From: Haematobacter genomosp. 1
GTDB taxonomy: Bacteria > Pseudomonadota > Alphaproteobacteria > Rhodobacterales > Rhodobacteraceae
Reading direction: 5' to 3'
DNA: 64,000 nucleotides
Assembly: GCF_002196855.1 (NCBI RefSeq)
Contig: NZ_NIPW01000027.1
Span: forward strand, 62,001 to 126,000
The translations under genes were made by a program, and so were the position numbers. The notes below the pieces were generated by a model. It made no database searches, was not told where the DNA came from, and worked only from the letters and a program-made list of their open reading frames with translations. Positions 27,317-34,700 of the stretch are shown here, piece after piece (position 1 is the stretch's first letter; each line of letters opens with the position of its first letter).

Positions 27317-28049
27317 GCTGGCCGCCGTTGATGTGGATTTCCGCGCCATTGATGTAGGAGGAGGCATCCGAGCACAGGAAGTAGATGGTGGAGGCGACCT
27401 CCGCCGGGTTGCCCAGCCGCCCCATCGGCACCTCTGCCGCGACGAGGGCATCGGTGCCGGGCGAGAGGATGGAGGTCTCGATCTCTCCCGGCGCGATGGC
27501 GTTCGCGCGCACGCCCCGCCCGCCGAATTCATGCGCCATCTCGCGCGTCAGCGCCGCCAGCCCCGCCTTGGACGCCGCATAGGCCACCCCGGCAAAGGGA
27601 TGCACCCGTGAGCCCGCGATGGAGGTGACGTTGACGATGGAGCCTTTCGCCCGTTCCATCTCCGGCAGAAGCGCGCGCGCCAGAAGCGCGGTGGAGACGA
27701 GGTTGACGTTGAGCACCTGCGTCCAGGCATGGGCATCGGTGCCGATCACGCCAAGCCGCGTCCGCTCCGGCCCCTTGGGCGAGATACCGGCGTTGTTGAC
27801 CAGCGCATGGAGCTTGCCATCCGGCAGACGCGTGCGGACATCCTCCGCCAGCCGTTCGATACTGTCCAGATCGGCGAGGTCGGCCTGAATATGGCTCTCC
27901 CGCGCCTCCGGCCAGGCGCATTCCGCCGAAAAAGCCTGCCGCGAGACCGTGAGGATGCGCCATCCCCGCTGCTGGAAAAGTTTTACGGTGGCATGGCCGA
28001 TCCCCCGGCTTGCACCGGTCAGCAGCATGATGGGGCGTTCAGCGGTCAC
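27309..28049 (-). CDS. short-chain dehydrogenase/reductase in the kinase-lyase operon
   Basis: The 246-residue SDR has the cofactor motif LLTGASRGIGHA, NNAG (ALVNNAGISPKG), catalytic Ser and YxxxK (VAYAASKAGLAALTREMA) and the C-terminal INGAEIHINGGQHV. It is NAD(P)-dependent and may act on the semialdehyde or ketone formed by the phospho-lyase. It starts 9 bp after the gntR stop and overlaps the kinase gene, so it is part of the same operon. Its substrate is not known. Confidence 0.87.
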   Translation of the reverse strand: MTAERPIMLLTGASRGIGHATVKLFQQRGWRILTVSRQAFSAECAWPEARESHIQADLADLDSIERLAEDVRTRLPDGKLHALVNNAGISPKGPERTRLGVIGTDAHAWTQVLNVNLVSTALLARALLPEMERAKGSIVNVTSIAGSRVHPFAGVAYAASKAGLAALTREMAHEFGGRGVRANAIAPGEIETSILSPGTDALVAAEVPMGRLGNPAEVASTIYFLCSDASSYINGAEIHINGGQHV

Positions 28050-28058
28050 GGTGGCACC

Positions 28059-28784
28059 TCAGGAATTTTGATGCATCATATTGGCAGCGCCGGGCGGGGG
28101 CAATGATTCCGTCGCCTGCCCCACACGCGCAGCGATGGCCGCGCCGCCGAGGGTGATATCGCTCATGATCGCCACCGCCGCCCCAGCCGGATCCCGCCGT
28201 CGGATCGCCTCGACGACGGGATAATGGTAGTCGATCATCGCCCGCCCGCCCGCGTCATAGCTATCGGCGATCAGCGGCCCCATCTGGAGCCAGAGCCGGC
28301 GCAGCACGCCGTGCAGAACCGGCATCCCCGCGATCTCCGGCAACAGGAAATGGAAGGACTGGTTGAGCGCGGTGGCCGCCCTCCTGTCATGGGAAAGGAG
28401 CGCGTTCTCATTGTCTTGCAAGGTTTTCTCAAGACGGCGGATATCGTCCGGCGTCGCCGCCAGCGCCGCGGCTTCCGCCGCCAGCGCCTCCAGCCGCAGC
28501 CGCATGTCACGGATTTCCCGGTAGCGGGCCGCGGTGATGGCCGGGATGCGGATATCACGGGGCGAGCGGAACACCACCGCATCGTCATGCGCAAGCCGAA
28601 GGATCGCATCCCGCACCGGGGTGACGGAGGTGCCAAGCTGCTCCGCCAGTTCCCGGATGCGAAGGCGGTCACCCGGCTGGAACCGGCCCTTCATCAGTCC
28701 GTCGCAGAGCATCGCGTATACCGCGCCGCCAAGGCTGTCGTGATCGGGAGTGGGAAGCAACGTCATCCGGTTATGATGCATCAT
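28059..28784 (-). CDS. GntR-family (FCD domain) regulator of the kinase-lyase operon
   Basis: A regulator of up to 241 residues: an N-terminal winged helix (GGAVYAMLCDGLMKGRFQPGDRLRIRELAEQLGTSVTPVRDAILRL) and an all-helical FCD effector domain with metal-ligand histidines (FHFLLPEIAG, DYHYPVVEAI). It is the first gene of gntR-SDR-kinase-lyase. Three start codons are possible (28784, 28781, 28766); the last, MTLLPTPDHDS, would leave the palindrome ATGATGCATCAT fully upstream as an operator. I list the outer limit. The same palindrome recurs at its 3' end before the SDR, so it probably represses its own operon until an amino-acid-type effector binds. Confidence 0.85.
   Translation of the reverse strand: MMHHNRMTLLPTPDHDSLGGAVYAMLCDGLMKGRFQPGDRLRIRELAEQLGTSVTPVRDAILRLAHDDAVVFRSPRDIRIPAITAARYREIRDMRLRLEALAAEAAALAATPDDIRRLEKTLQDNENALLSHDRRAATALNQSFHFLLPEIAGMPVLHGVLRRLWLQMGPLIADSYDAGGRAMIDYHYPVVEAIRRRDPAGAAVAIMSDITLGGAAIAARVGQATESLPPPGAANMMHQNS
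28069..28082. promoter_or_regulatory. putative GntR operator, copy 2 (before SDR)
   Basis: TGATGCATCATATT, identical over 14 bases to the copy at 28775-28788, lies in the 3' end of gntR and 20 bases before the SDR start. The core TGATGCATCA is a perfect palindrome. Two identical copies flanking the regulator gene point to specific binding. Confidence 0.55.
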
Positions 28785-28788
28785 ATTT
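28773..28788. promoter_or_regulatory. putative GntR operator, copy 1 (at gntR start)
   Basis: ATGATGCATCAT (28773-28784) is a perfect 12-base palindrome, followed by ATTT. It overlaps the first possible gntR start codons and lies in the divergent region facing the toxin-antitoxin pair. Its repetition before the SDR gene supports autoregulation. Confidence 0.55.
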
Positions 28789-28868
28789 CCATCCCCGTCG
28801 AGAGGCTTGAAACGAGGAGCGTCAACTGTCATATCATGAGCGACACCTGTCACCATGGGGAGACGCGC

Positions 28869-29339
28869 ATGAACGAACTGGCCCCCATCGAACACGACAT
28901 CGAGCGGACCTATGCCCTGCTCGGCGGGCAGCGCACCATACGCCGGCCCGTCCGCACGAGCCTTGAGGCCCATGATCTGCTGATGCGGGGACTGCCCTCC
29001 TCCGCCCTCGTCCACCTGACGCGGGAGGTCAGCTTTCTCGGCTCCGACGCGGCGCTGGAAAAGGCCATCGGCATCAGCACGCGCACCCTCCAGCGCCGCA
29101 AGCGGGAGGAAGGGGAGCGCGTCCTGAACACGGAGCAAAGCAGCCGGACGTGGAAATTCGCCGAAATCCTCGGCCGTGCGGCGGAGATCTTCGGCTCCCG
29201 CGCGGCGGCGGAGGAATGGATGAGCGCCCCCGCCCTCGGACTGGACAACCGCCGCCCCATCGACCTGCTGGCCACCGCCGTGGGCGTGGAGGCGGTCGAG
29301 GACTACCTGACCCGCATCGACTACGGGGTCTATACGTGA
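28869..29339 (+). CDS. Xre/MbcA/ParS-type antitoxin (DUF2384)
   Basis: The 156-residue protein has an N-terminal helical Xre-like DNA-binding part (AALEKAIGISTRTLQRRKREE) and the C-terminal ParS/MbcA toxin-binding domain (KFAEILGRAAEIFGSRAAAEEWMSAPALGLDNRRPIDLLATAVGVEAVEDYLTRIDYGVYT), where GLDNRRPIDLL is the family hallmark. It neutralises the RES toxin encoded next and probably represses its own promoter. Ribosome site GGGGAGA precedes ATG 28869. Repeated CTGTCA words at 28826 and 28847, 21 bases apart, might be its operator. Confidence 0.9.
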   Translation: MNELAPIEHDIERTYALLGGQRTIRRPVRTSLEAHDLLMRGLPSSALVHLTREVSFLGSDAALEKAIGISTRTLQRRKREEGERVLNTEQSSRTWKFAEILGRAAEIFGSRAAAEEWMSAPALGLDNRRPIDLLATAVGVEAVEDYLTRIDYGVYT

Positions 29340-29833
29340 CGCCACTCCCCCCGCCGCTCGGGACGGGGGAAATACGGCTCTGGCGGCTGGACCGTGCGAT
29401 CCACGCGCCCGGCTGGGCGACCGGCGAGGGCAGTTTTCGCGTGGGCGGGCGATGGAACTCCCCCGGCGTAAGGGCGGTCTATGCCTCGCTCGACCCTGCC
29501 ACGGCGGTGCTGGAAGTGGCGGTGCACAAGGGGTTCCGCGTGCTGGACACGGAGCCGCATGTGCTCACCTCCGCCCGGATCGACCCGGCCGTGCTCCACG
29601 TGGTCCGGCCACAGGATGTGCCGAACCCCAACTGGCTCTCCCCCGTCACGCCGAACCGCAATCAGCAGACCTTCGGCGACGCCCTGCTGGCCGCGCATGG
29701 CCTCGTCCTGATCCCGAGCGCGGTCTCCCGCCACAGCTGGAACGTGATCTTCACCGCCGGAGCGGTGACGGGGGAGATACTGACGGACATCACGCAGGAA
29801 CGCTTTGCGCTGGATCCGCGGCTTCAGCCCTGA
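29336..29833 (+). CDS. RES-domain toxin (NAD+-degrading)
   Basis: The 165-residue product starts at GTG 29336, overlapping the antitoxin stop as GTGA. The RES motifs are all visible: LWRLDRAIH, GRWNSPGVRAVYASLDPATAVLEVAVH (Arg, Tyr and Glu of the active site) and a later serine region (LIPSAVSRHSWNVIF). Known RES toxins arrest growth by degrading NAD+. With the preceding gene it forms a type II toxin-antitoxin pair. Its 3' end overlaps the converging permease gene by 10 bases. Confidence 0.9.
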   Translation: MTPLPPPLGTGEIRLWRLDRAIHAPGWATGEGSFRVGGRWNSPGVRAVYASLDPATAVLEVAVHKGFRVLDTEPHVLTSARIDPAVLHVVRPQDVPNPNWLSPVTPNRNQQTFGDALLAAHGLVLIPSAVSRHSWNVIFTAGAVTGEILTDITQERFALDPRLQP

Positions 29834-31107
29834 TCGCGCCGGCCGATGCCCAGAAGCTGATACATGATGAGCGCCGCCAGGGTCGCGGTGCCGATCCCGC
29901 CCACCGTGAAGGAGCCGATGGAGAAGGAGAAATCCCCCGCTCCGAAGATCAGCGTGATCCCCACCGTGAACAGGTTGCGCGGGTCCGAGAAATCGACACG
30001 GTTGTCCACCCAGAGCCGGATCATCGCGGCCGCGATCAGCCCGAACACCGCGACGCCCAGCCCCGCCAGCACCGGCGCGGGAATGGTCCGCAGAAGCGCC
30101 CCGAATTTCGGTGAGAAGCCGAGCGCGATGGCCACCACCGCCGCCACGACGAAGATCAGGGTGGAGAACACCTTGGTCACCGCCATGACGCCCATGTTCT
30201 CCACATAGGTGGTCACGCCCGTTCCCCCGCCGGAGCCGGACACCATCGTGGCGATTCCGTCGCCCAGAAAGCCGCGCCCGATGTAGCGGTCCATGTTCTG
30301 CCCCGTCATCGCCGCGATCGCCTTGATATGGCCAAGGTTCTCCGCGACGAGGATCAGCGCGACCGGCGCGATGAGGCTCATGGCGGAGAGGCTGAACGTC
30401 GGGCTGTGGAAGGTCGGCACGCCCACCCAGGGCGCGGCCGCCAGCTCGGAAAAATCGACCGGCGGCAGCCAGCCGAGGCCGTTCCCCATGATGAGCACCG
30501 CGAGATAGCCCACCGTGATTCCGAGCAGGATGGAGACCCGGCGCGTCACTATGGAGCCATAGGTCGAAAACAGCGCCACGGAGACCAGCGTCAGCAGCGC
30601 GGCCACCATATGCGGCCCGCTGCCCTGAAGGCTGCTCACCCCCACGGGTGCGAGGTTCAGGCCGATGGCGGCGCCGATGGCCCCGGTCACCGCGGGCGGC
30701 ATCAGCCGCTCGATCCAGCCGGTGCCCACCGCCATGACGATCAGCCCGATCAGCGCATAGAGCGCCCCCGCCGCGATGATCCCGCCAAGGGCCGGGCCGA
30801 CATTCGGGTTCGGCCCCGTCCCGGCATAGCCCGTCACCGCGATCACCACCGCGATGAAGGCGAAGGAGGAGCCGAGATAGCTCGGCAGCCGCCCCGCCGT
30901 CAGCACGAAGAAGATCAGCGTGCCGATGCCAGAGAACAGCACCGCGAGGTTCGGGTCAAACCCCATCAGCAGCGGCGCGAGGATGGTGGAGCCGGACATC
31001 GCCAGCAGGTGCTGCACCCCCATCGGCACCGTCGCGCCCCAGGACAGGCGCTCATCCGGCAGCACAACGGTATTGCGGGTCAGGGGCCATTTCGGAAAGT
31101 AGCTCAT
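29824..31107 (-). CDS. NCS2-family uracil/xanthine permease
   Basis: The 427-residue permease has about 14 helices. Family features: WGATVPMGVQHLLAMSGSTILAPLLMGFDPN (QH motif), GLNLAPVGVS, ALILVAENLGHIKAIAAMTGQNMDRYIGRGFLGDGIATMVSGSGGGTGVTTYVENMGVMAVT (the signature region with the substrate Glu). The N-terminus KWPLTRNTVVLPDERLSWG resembles uracil permeases such as UraA and RutG. It imports a pyrimidine or purine with H+. It stands alone, with no catabolic partner nearby. Confidence 0.9.
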   Translation of the reverse strand: MSYFPKWPLTRNTVVLPDERLSWGATVPMGVQHLLAMSGSTILAPLLMGFDPNLAVLFSGIGTLIFFVLTAGRLPSYLGSSFAFIAVVIAVTGYAGTGPNPNVGPALGGIIAAGALYALIGLIVMAVGTGWIERLMPPAVTGAIGAAIGLNLAPVGVSSLQGSGPHMVAALLTLVSVALFSTYGSIVTRRVSILLGITVGYLAVLIMGNGLGWLPPVDFSELAAAPWVGVPTFHSPTFSLSAMSLIAPVALILVAENLGHIKAIAAMTGQNMDRYIGRGFLGDGIATMVSGSGGGTGVTTYVENMGVMAVTKVFSTLIFVVAAVVAIALGFSPKFGALLRTIPAPVLAGLGVAVFGLIAAAMIRLWVDNRVDFSDPRNLFTVGITLIFGAGDFSFSIGSFTVGGIGTATLAALIMYQLLGIGRRDQG

Positions 31108-31224
31108 CGCGGACTCCGTTCGGGCGAGGGTCGCGCGGCGGCCCCGGCGATTCTGATCACATCGGCGCGATGCAGATAAAGAGCCTGATGTCAGGTGCAA
31201 AGGGGGATGGGGGGCTGACGCCTC

Positions 31225-32082
31225 ATGACGCTGCGCTATATCGGCGGCATGGACACACATGTCACCTTTCCCGCAGGCCGGCTGGAGGAGACCGCGACCA
31301 TCCTCCGCATCCTGCCGCTCCCCGAGGGGCGGAGCGCGGTCGTCACCGACCGCTCGCCCTTCCACCCTGTCGATCCCTGGTGGCCCGACCAACCGTCGGA
31401 CCGCGGCGTGATGCTTGCAGGCGGCGTGACGCTCGAGGTGCCCGAGGCAATCGTGCTGGCCGACGGTGCTGTCGTCGATCCCGCCTCCACACCGCGCGGG
31501 GCAGAGGGGGTGGCGCTTCAGGTGGGCCATGTCGTCGGCGACACGTCGGCGCTGGTGGAAGGGATGGAGGTCACTCTCCGTGTCGATCCGGCAAGCCGCG
31601 ACGCGCTGGCCACCGGCCATACCGCCGCCCACATCGCCGCGCTGGCCCTCAACCGGGTGCTTGCGCCCTATTGGAAAAAGACGATTGCGGAGGATGGGCA
31701 GGGTCACCCCAACACCGACCAGAAGCTCATCGCCGCGTCGCGCATCGGGCCCTATGGCAGCCGGGAGACCTACCGGATCGGCAAGAGCGCCCGGAAGGCG
31801 GGGTTTGACGCCGAGCGTTTCCGGGAGGAGAGCGCCGGTCTCGCCAATGCCATCGCGACGGAGGCTAATGCCATGCTGGGCAGGATCCGGCGGCTCGAGG
31901 TGCTTCCGGGGGAGGACGCGCTCTCCGGCCGGCGGACATGGCGGGCGACGCTGGATGACGGGACGGTCGATATCCCCTGCGGCGGCGTCCACACGCTTGA
32001 TCCGCGGGCGATCGGGCCGATCTCCATCGACCTGACCCCTTCTGACGACGGTTTCATCATGGAAGTGAAGGTCGGCCCGTAA
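31225..32082 (+). CDS. AlaX-like free-standing tRNA-editing protein
   Basis: The 285-residue protein carries the editing domain of alanyl/threonyl-tRNA synthetases: the first metal motif GHTAAHIAALAL (HxxxH) and the second CGGVHTLDP (CxxxH), which together bind Zn. It lacks the synthetase core, so it is a stand-alone AlaX-type deacylase that likely removes mischarged serine or glycine from tRNA. Start at ATG 31225 follows a GGGGGG run; a second ATG at 31249 is possible. It is not in an operon. Confidence 0.82.
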   Translation: MTLRYIGGMDTHVTFPAGRLEETATILRILPLPEGRSAVVTDRSPFHPVDPWWPDQPSDRGVMLAGGVTLEVPEAIVLADGAVVDPASTPRGAEGVALQVGHVVGDTSALVEGMEVTLRVDPASRDALATGHTAAHIAALALNRVLAPYWKKTIAEDGQGHPNTDQKLIAASRIGPYGSRETYRIGKSARKAGFDAERFREESAGLANAIATEANAMLGRIRRLEVLPGEDALSGRRTWRATLDDGTVDIPCGGVHTLDPRAIGPISIDLTPSDDGFIMEVKVGP

Positions 32083-32218
32083 GCGGAGGCTCCTCTGGCG
32101 GCAGGGCTTCAGGTTCGGCCGCCTGCCCAGCCCACAGGCATCCGTTACCGCTAGCATTAAATGTTTGCGCTAACAGACAAACGGTCGTAAGATCGTGGTG
32201 AGGAATGGAGGAATCGCC

Positions 32219-32347
32219 ATGACCGTTGTCCTGAAGAAGTCCCTCAAGGGTAAGCCCGTCGCCCCGAAACCTGTAAAATCCCGCCGCAAGGTTGTTCCGG
32301 ATGAGCCGGAAATGGCCTGCATCGGCGATTTGGATTATGAAATCTGA
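32219..32347 (+). CDS. 42-residue small protein with strong ribosome site
   Basis: MTVVLKKSLKGKPVAPKP begins a 42-residue ORF with a very basic N-terminal half and an acidic end (DEPEMACIGDLDYEI). GGAATGGAGG lies 8 bases before the ATG, one of the best ribosome sites in the window. It has one cysteine and no membrane segment. It lies 58 bp before a nitroreductase on the same strand, and both have a lower GC third position than neighbours. I do not recognise it. It might be a regulatory microprotein, a modified peptide precursor, or a leader. Confidence 0.5.
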   Translation: MTVVLKKSLKGKPVAPKPVKSRRKVVPDEPEMACIGDLDYEI

Positions 32348-32405
32348 AGCGATTGCCTGACCGCTTCTGAATGGGTTAGCCTTCCCCCGATTGGGTGGGG
32401 AAGTG

Positions 32406-33101
32406 ATGCACGAAGTGAATGAAGCCGTTCTTGAGGCAATCGAAGGCAGGCGCTCGATTCGCGCCTTCTGCCCGACCGAAGTTAACGATGAGACGATCGC
32501 GCGCATCCTGACCGCTGCCGCCCGCGCGCCATCAGGGTCGAATATACAGCCCTGGCAGGTGATCGTCCTGAAGGGCGAGGCGCTCCAGACCTTCGGCGCG
32601 ACGCTTGAGGCGCATGAGCTCTCTGGAGGCGCCGCTGATCCCGAATATCACTATTACCCCCGCGAATGGCGTGAGCCCTATCTGGCGCGGCGGCGCGAGG
32701 TGGGTTGGGCGCTCTACGCCTCGCTGGGCATAGAGCGGGGGCAGAAGCAGGCAATGGCCTGCCAGAACGCCCGCAACCTGCGGTTCTTCGGCGCTCCCGT
32801 CGGGCTTATCTTTACGCTTGATCGCGACATGGAGATCGGGAGCTGGCTCGATCTGGGCATGTTCCTGCAAAACATCATGATCGCAGCCAGGGCCTTCGGG
32901 CTGGACACCTGCCCTCAGGCAGCATTCGCGCGCTATCCGGGCCTCATCGCAGACCTGCTGTCGATCCCGGCGGAGCGGCAGGTGATCTGCGGCATGGCGC
33001 TCGGCGTCGCCGATACCGCCGCACCGGAAAACCGCTTTCCGGTGCCCCGTGTGGCTGTCCCGTCCTTCACCCGCTTCGTCACCACCCTGGCTGACCGCTG
33101 A
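32406..33101 (+). CDS. nitroreductase family protein
   Basis: The 231-residue flavoprotein begins AVLEAIEGRRSIRAFCPTEVNDETIARILTAAARAPSGSNIQPWQVIVLKG, the FMN-binding signature of nitroreductases, with the conserved RRSxRxF and APSGxNxQPW. It has the internal GLDTCPQAAFARYPGL typical of PnbA-like enzymes. It reduces nitro groups, quinones or other small substrates with NAD(P)H. GGTGGGGAAGTG precedes ATG 32406. The preceding small ORF may be co-transcribed with it. Confidence 0.9.
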   Translation: MHEVNEAVLEAIEGRRSIRAFCPTEVNDETIARILTAAARAPSGSNIQPWQVIVLKGEALQTFGATLEAHELSGGAADPEYHYYPREWREPYLARRREVGWALYASLGIERGQKQAMACQNARNLRFFGAPVGLIFTLDRDMEIGSWLDLGMFLQNIMIAARAFGLDTCPQAAFARYPGLIADLLSIPAERQVICGMALGVADTAAPENRFPVPRVAVPSFTRFVTTLADR

Positions 33102-33103
33102 GA

Positions 33104-33226
33104 AGTATCATGTCTTCGGAAAATGGGCGCGGAATGACCGGGAATGCAGATTTCCGGTCGAATTTCGTGAGGTTGCGAGAGATTTCCGCTCAAACGACCT
33201 GAAAGCCTTCTCCAGCAGTCCCCAGA
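33104..33226 (-). repeat. MITE-like repeat, copy 5 (minus orientation, one end lost)
   Basis: Read on the minus strand it runs GACTGCTGGAGAAGGCTTT, GAGCGGAAATCTCTCGC, CTCACGAAATTCGACCGGAAATC, GCCCATTTTCCGAAGACAT, matching the family core. The left end is shortened to CTGCTGG and the right inverted end is missing. It fills exactly the gap between two convergent genes. Confidence 0.75.
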
Positions 33227-34675
33227 TCAGCCGAGCCAGACCGTCAGCCCCGCCAGCCAGACCGCGATCAGCAGCAGCGCCCGCCCCACGTAGCGCCCGT
33301 TCCAGTCCCGCGTCACTTCCCGCGCGGTGCGGTCCACCATATCCGCGATGATCATGGCGGAGGCGGTCAGCGGAGAGGCATTCACCCCGAGCGCCCAGCC
33401 CGCCATCAGCGCGAGCGCCAGCACGGCGGCGGGAATCCCCGCATCCGGCACGCCCTGAAAGGCGGAGGCAAAGATCGTCACGCTCACGATCGGGTTCACG
33501 CCGATCAGCGAAAGCCCCACGACCAGCACGGTGAGCAGTCCCGGTAGGAACATCAGCGGCACCGGCAGGTGCAGAAGAAGCATCGCCAGCCGCCCCTGCG
33601 GGATGAGGAGGGAGAACAGCGTCCCGATGAACCCGGCAGAGGAGAGCACTGCGATTTCCGTCCTGTAGCGTGGAAAAAGCCGCGCCCCTTCGCGCACCAG
33701 CCGGCGGGAAACAAGCCGCGCCCCCCTCACCGGGCCGAAGCGGCGATGCTGCCAGCCAAGCCAGATCAGCCCCGCGAGCGGCACGGCAACCAGCACGGCG
33801 CGGGCCAGCGGGATGTCGGCGGCGAATTCGATACCCACCGCCAGCACGAAGACGCCGAGCACGATGCCGACGATGCCCAGCAGCGCCATCGGATCCCGCA
33901 CGCCGCTGGTGACGACGACCGGCACGGTCTGGCGCGGCGCCTCCAGCCGGTCCTGCACGCAACCGAGCGTGAGGAGCAGCGCCGCCGTCATCAGCCCGAG
34001 GGGAAAGACCGTGGTCCACGACAGCCCCGGCATGACGGAAAGCACCACGGCCATCACCATGGAGATGGGCGAGCCGAGCGGCGCCACGGCAAAGCCGCGC
34101 AGCACGGCCAGCACCATCCGCCGCTCCCTCACCGCGCGGATCGCAGCACTTCCGCCTGCCGCGGAAAGCCAGCGGCGGATCATCAGCCCCAGCAGGCTCA
34201 GCACCCCGATGTTCAGGATGATGCCGAACAGGAACCCGCCCAGCGTCAGAAGGCCGTAGCGCCGCGCGGGCGGCTGGTCGATGAAGAAGGAGGCGGAGCG
34301 GCGGACGAGCGGCGAGGTGCGCGCCGGCTCCCGCAAGAAGAACTGGTTGGCAAAGAAGGTCGCGAAGAAGGCCGCCTGATCCAGCGCCCGCCCGATGGCC
34401 GCTCCGGGATCGGCGGTGAGCACGCCCCCCGCAACGGTAAGCGCCCCGGCGACGGCGATCATCGCCCGTCCGGTGCGCTGAATGCCCCGCCATTCGAGCG
34501 CGAGATAGGAAATCAGCAGCACCCGCGCGGCCTGCCGCAGCAGGTCCGATCGGAACACCGCCTCTCCCAGCACGGCAAAGATCAGCGCGATGAGGACAAT
34601 CGCGCTGATCCTGCCGGGGTCGAGCGATATCGGCCTGCTGGCCGGGCCCGCAAAGAGCCTGCTTGCGACCGCCAT
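33227..34675 (-). CDS. polytopic membrane protein, candidate transporter of the acyl-CoA operon
   Basis: The 482-residue protein has about 11-12 predicted hydrophobic segments. It starts with ISAIVLIALIFAVLGEAVF and has two matching late segments (PGLLTVLVVGLSLIGVNPIVSVTIFAS and NASPLTASAMIIADMVDRT) resembling re-entrant loops with NP and NASP motifs, as in ion-transporter-type carriers. I recognise no named family with certainty. It begins 25 bp after the stop of an acyl-CoA dehydrogenase gene and thus ends the long catabolic operon, so uptake of the operon substrate is a fair guess. Its 3' end meets a repeat element. Confidence 0.75.
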   Translation of the reverse strand: MAVASRLFAGPASRPISLDPGRISAIVLIALIFAVLGEAVFRSDLLRQAARVLLISYLALEWRGIQRTGRAMIAVAGALTVAGGVLTADPGAAIGRALDQAAFFATFFANQFFLREPARTSPLVRRSASFFIDQPPARRYGLLTLGGFLFGIILNIGVLSLLGLMIRRWLSAAGGSAAIRAVRERRMVLAVLRGFAVAPLGSPISMVMAVVLSVMPGLSWTTVFPLGLMTAALLLTLGCVQDRLEAPRQTVPVVVTSGVRDPMALLGIVGIVLGVFVLAVGIEFAADIPLARAVLVAVPLAGLIWLGWQHRRFGPVRGARLVSRRLVREGARLFPRYRTEIAVLSSAGFIGTLFSLLIPQGRLAMLLLHLPVPLMFLPGLLTVLVVGLSLIGVNPIVSVTIFASAFQGVPDAGIPAAVLALALMAGWALGVNASPLTASAMIIADMVDRTAREVTRDWNGRYVGRALLLIAVWLAGLTVWLG

Positions 34676-34700
34676 CTCTCTCCCCCGGCAGGAACCGCGC

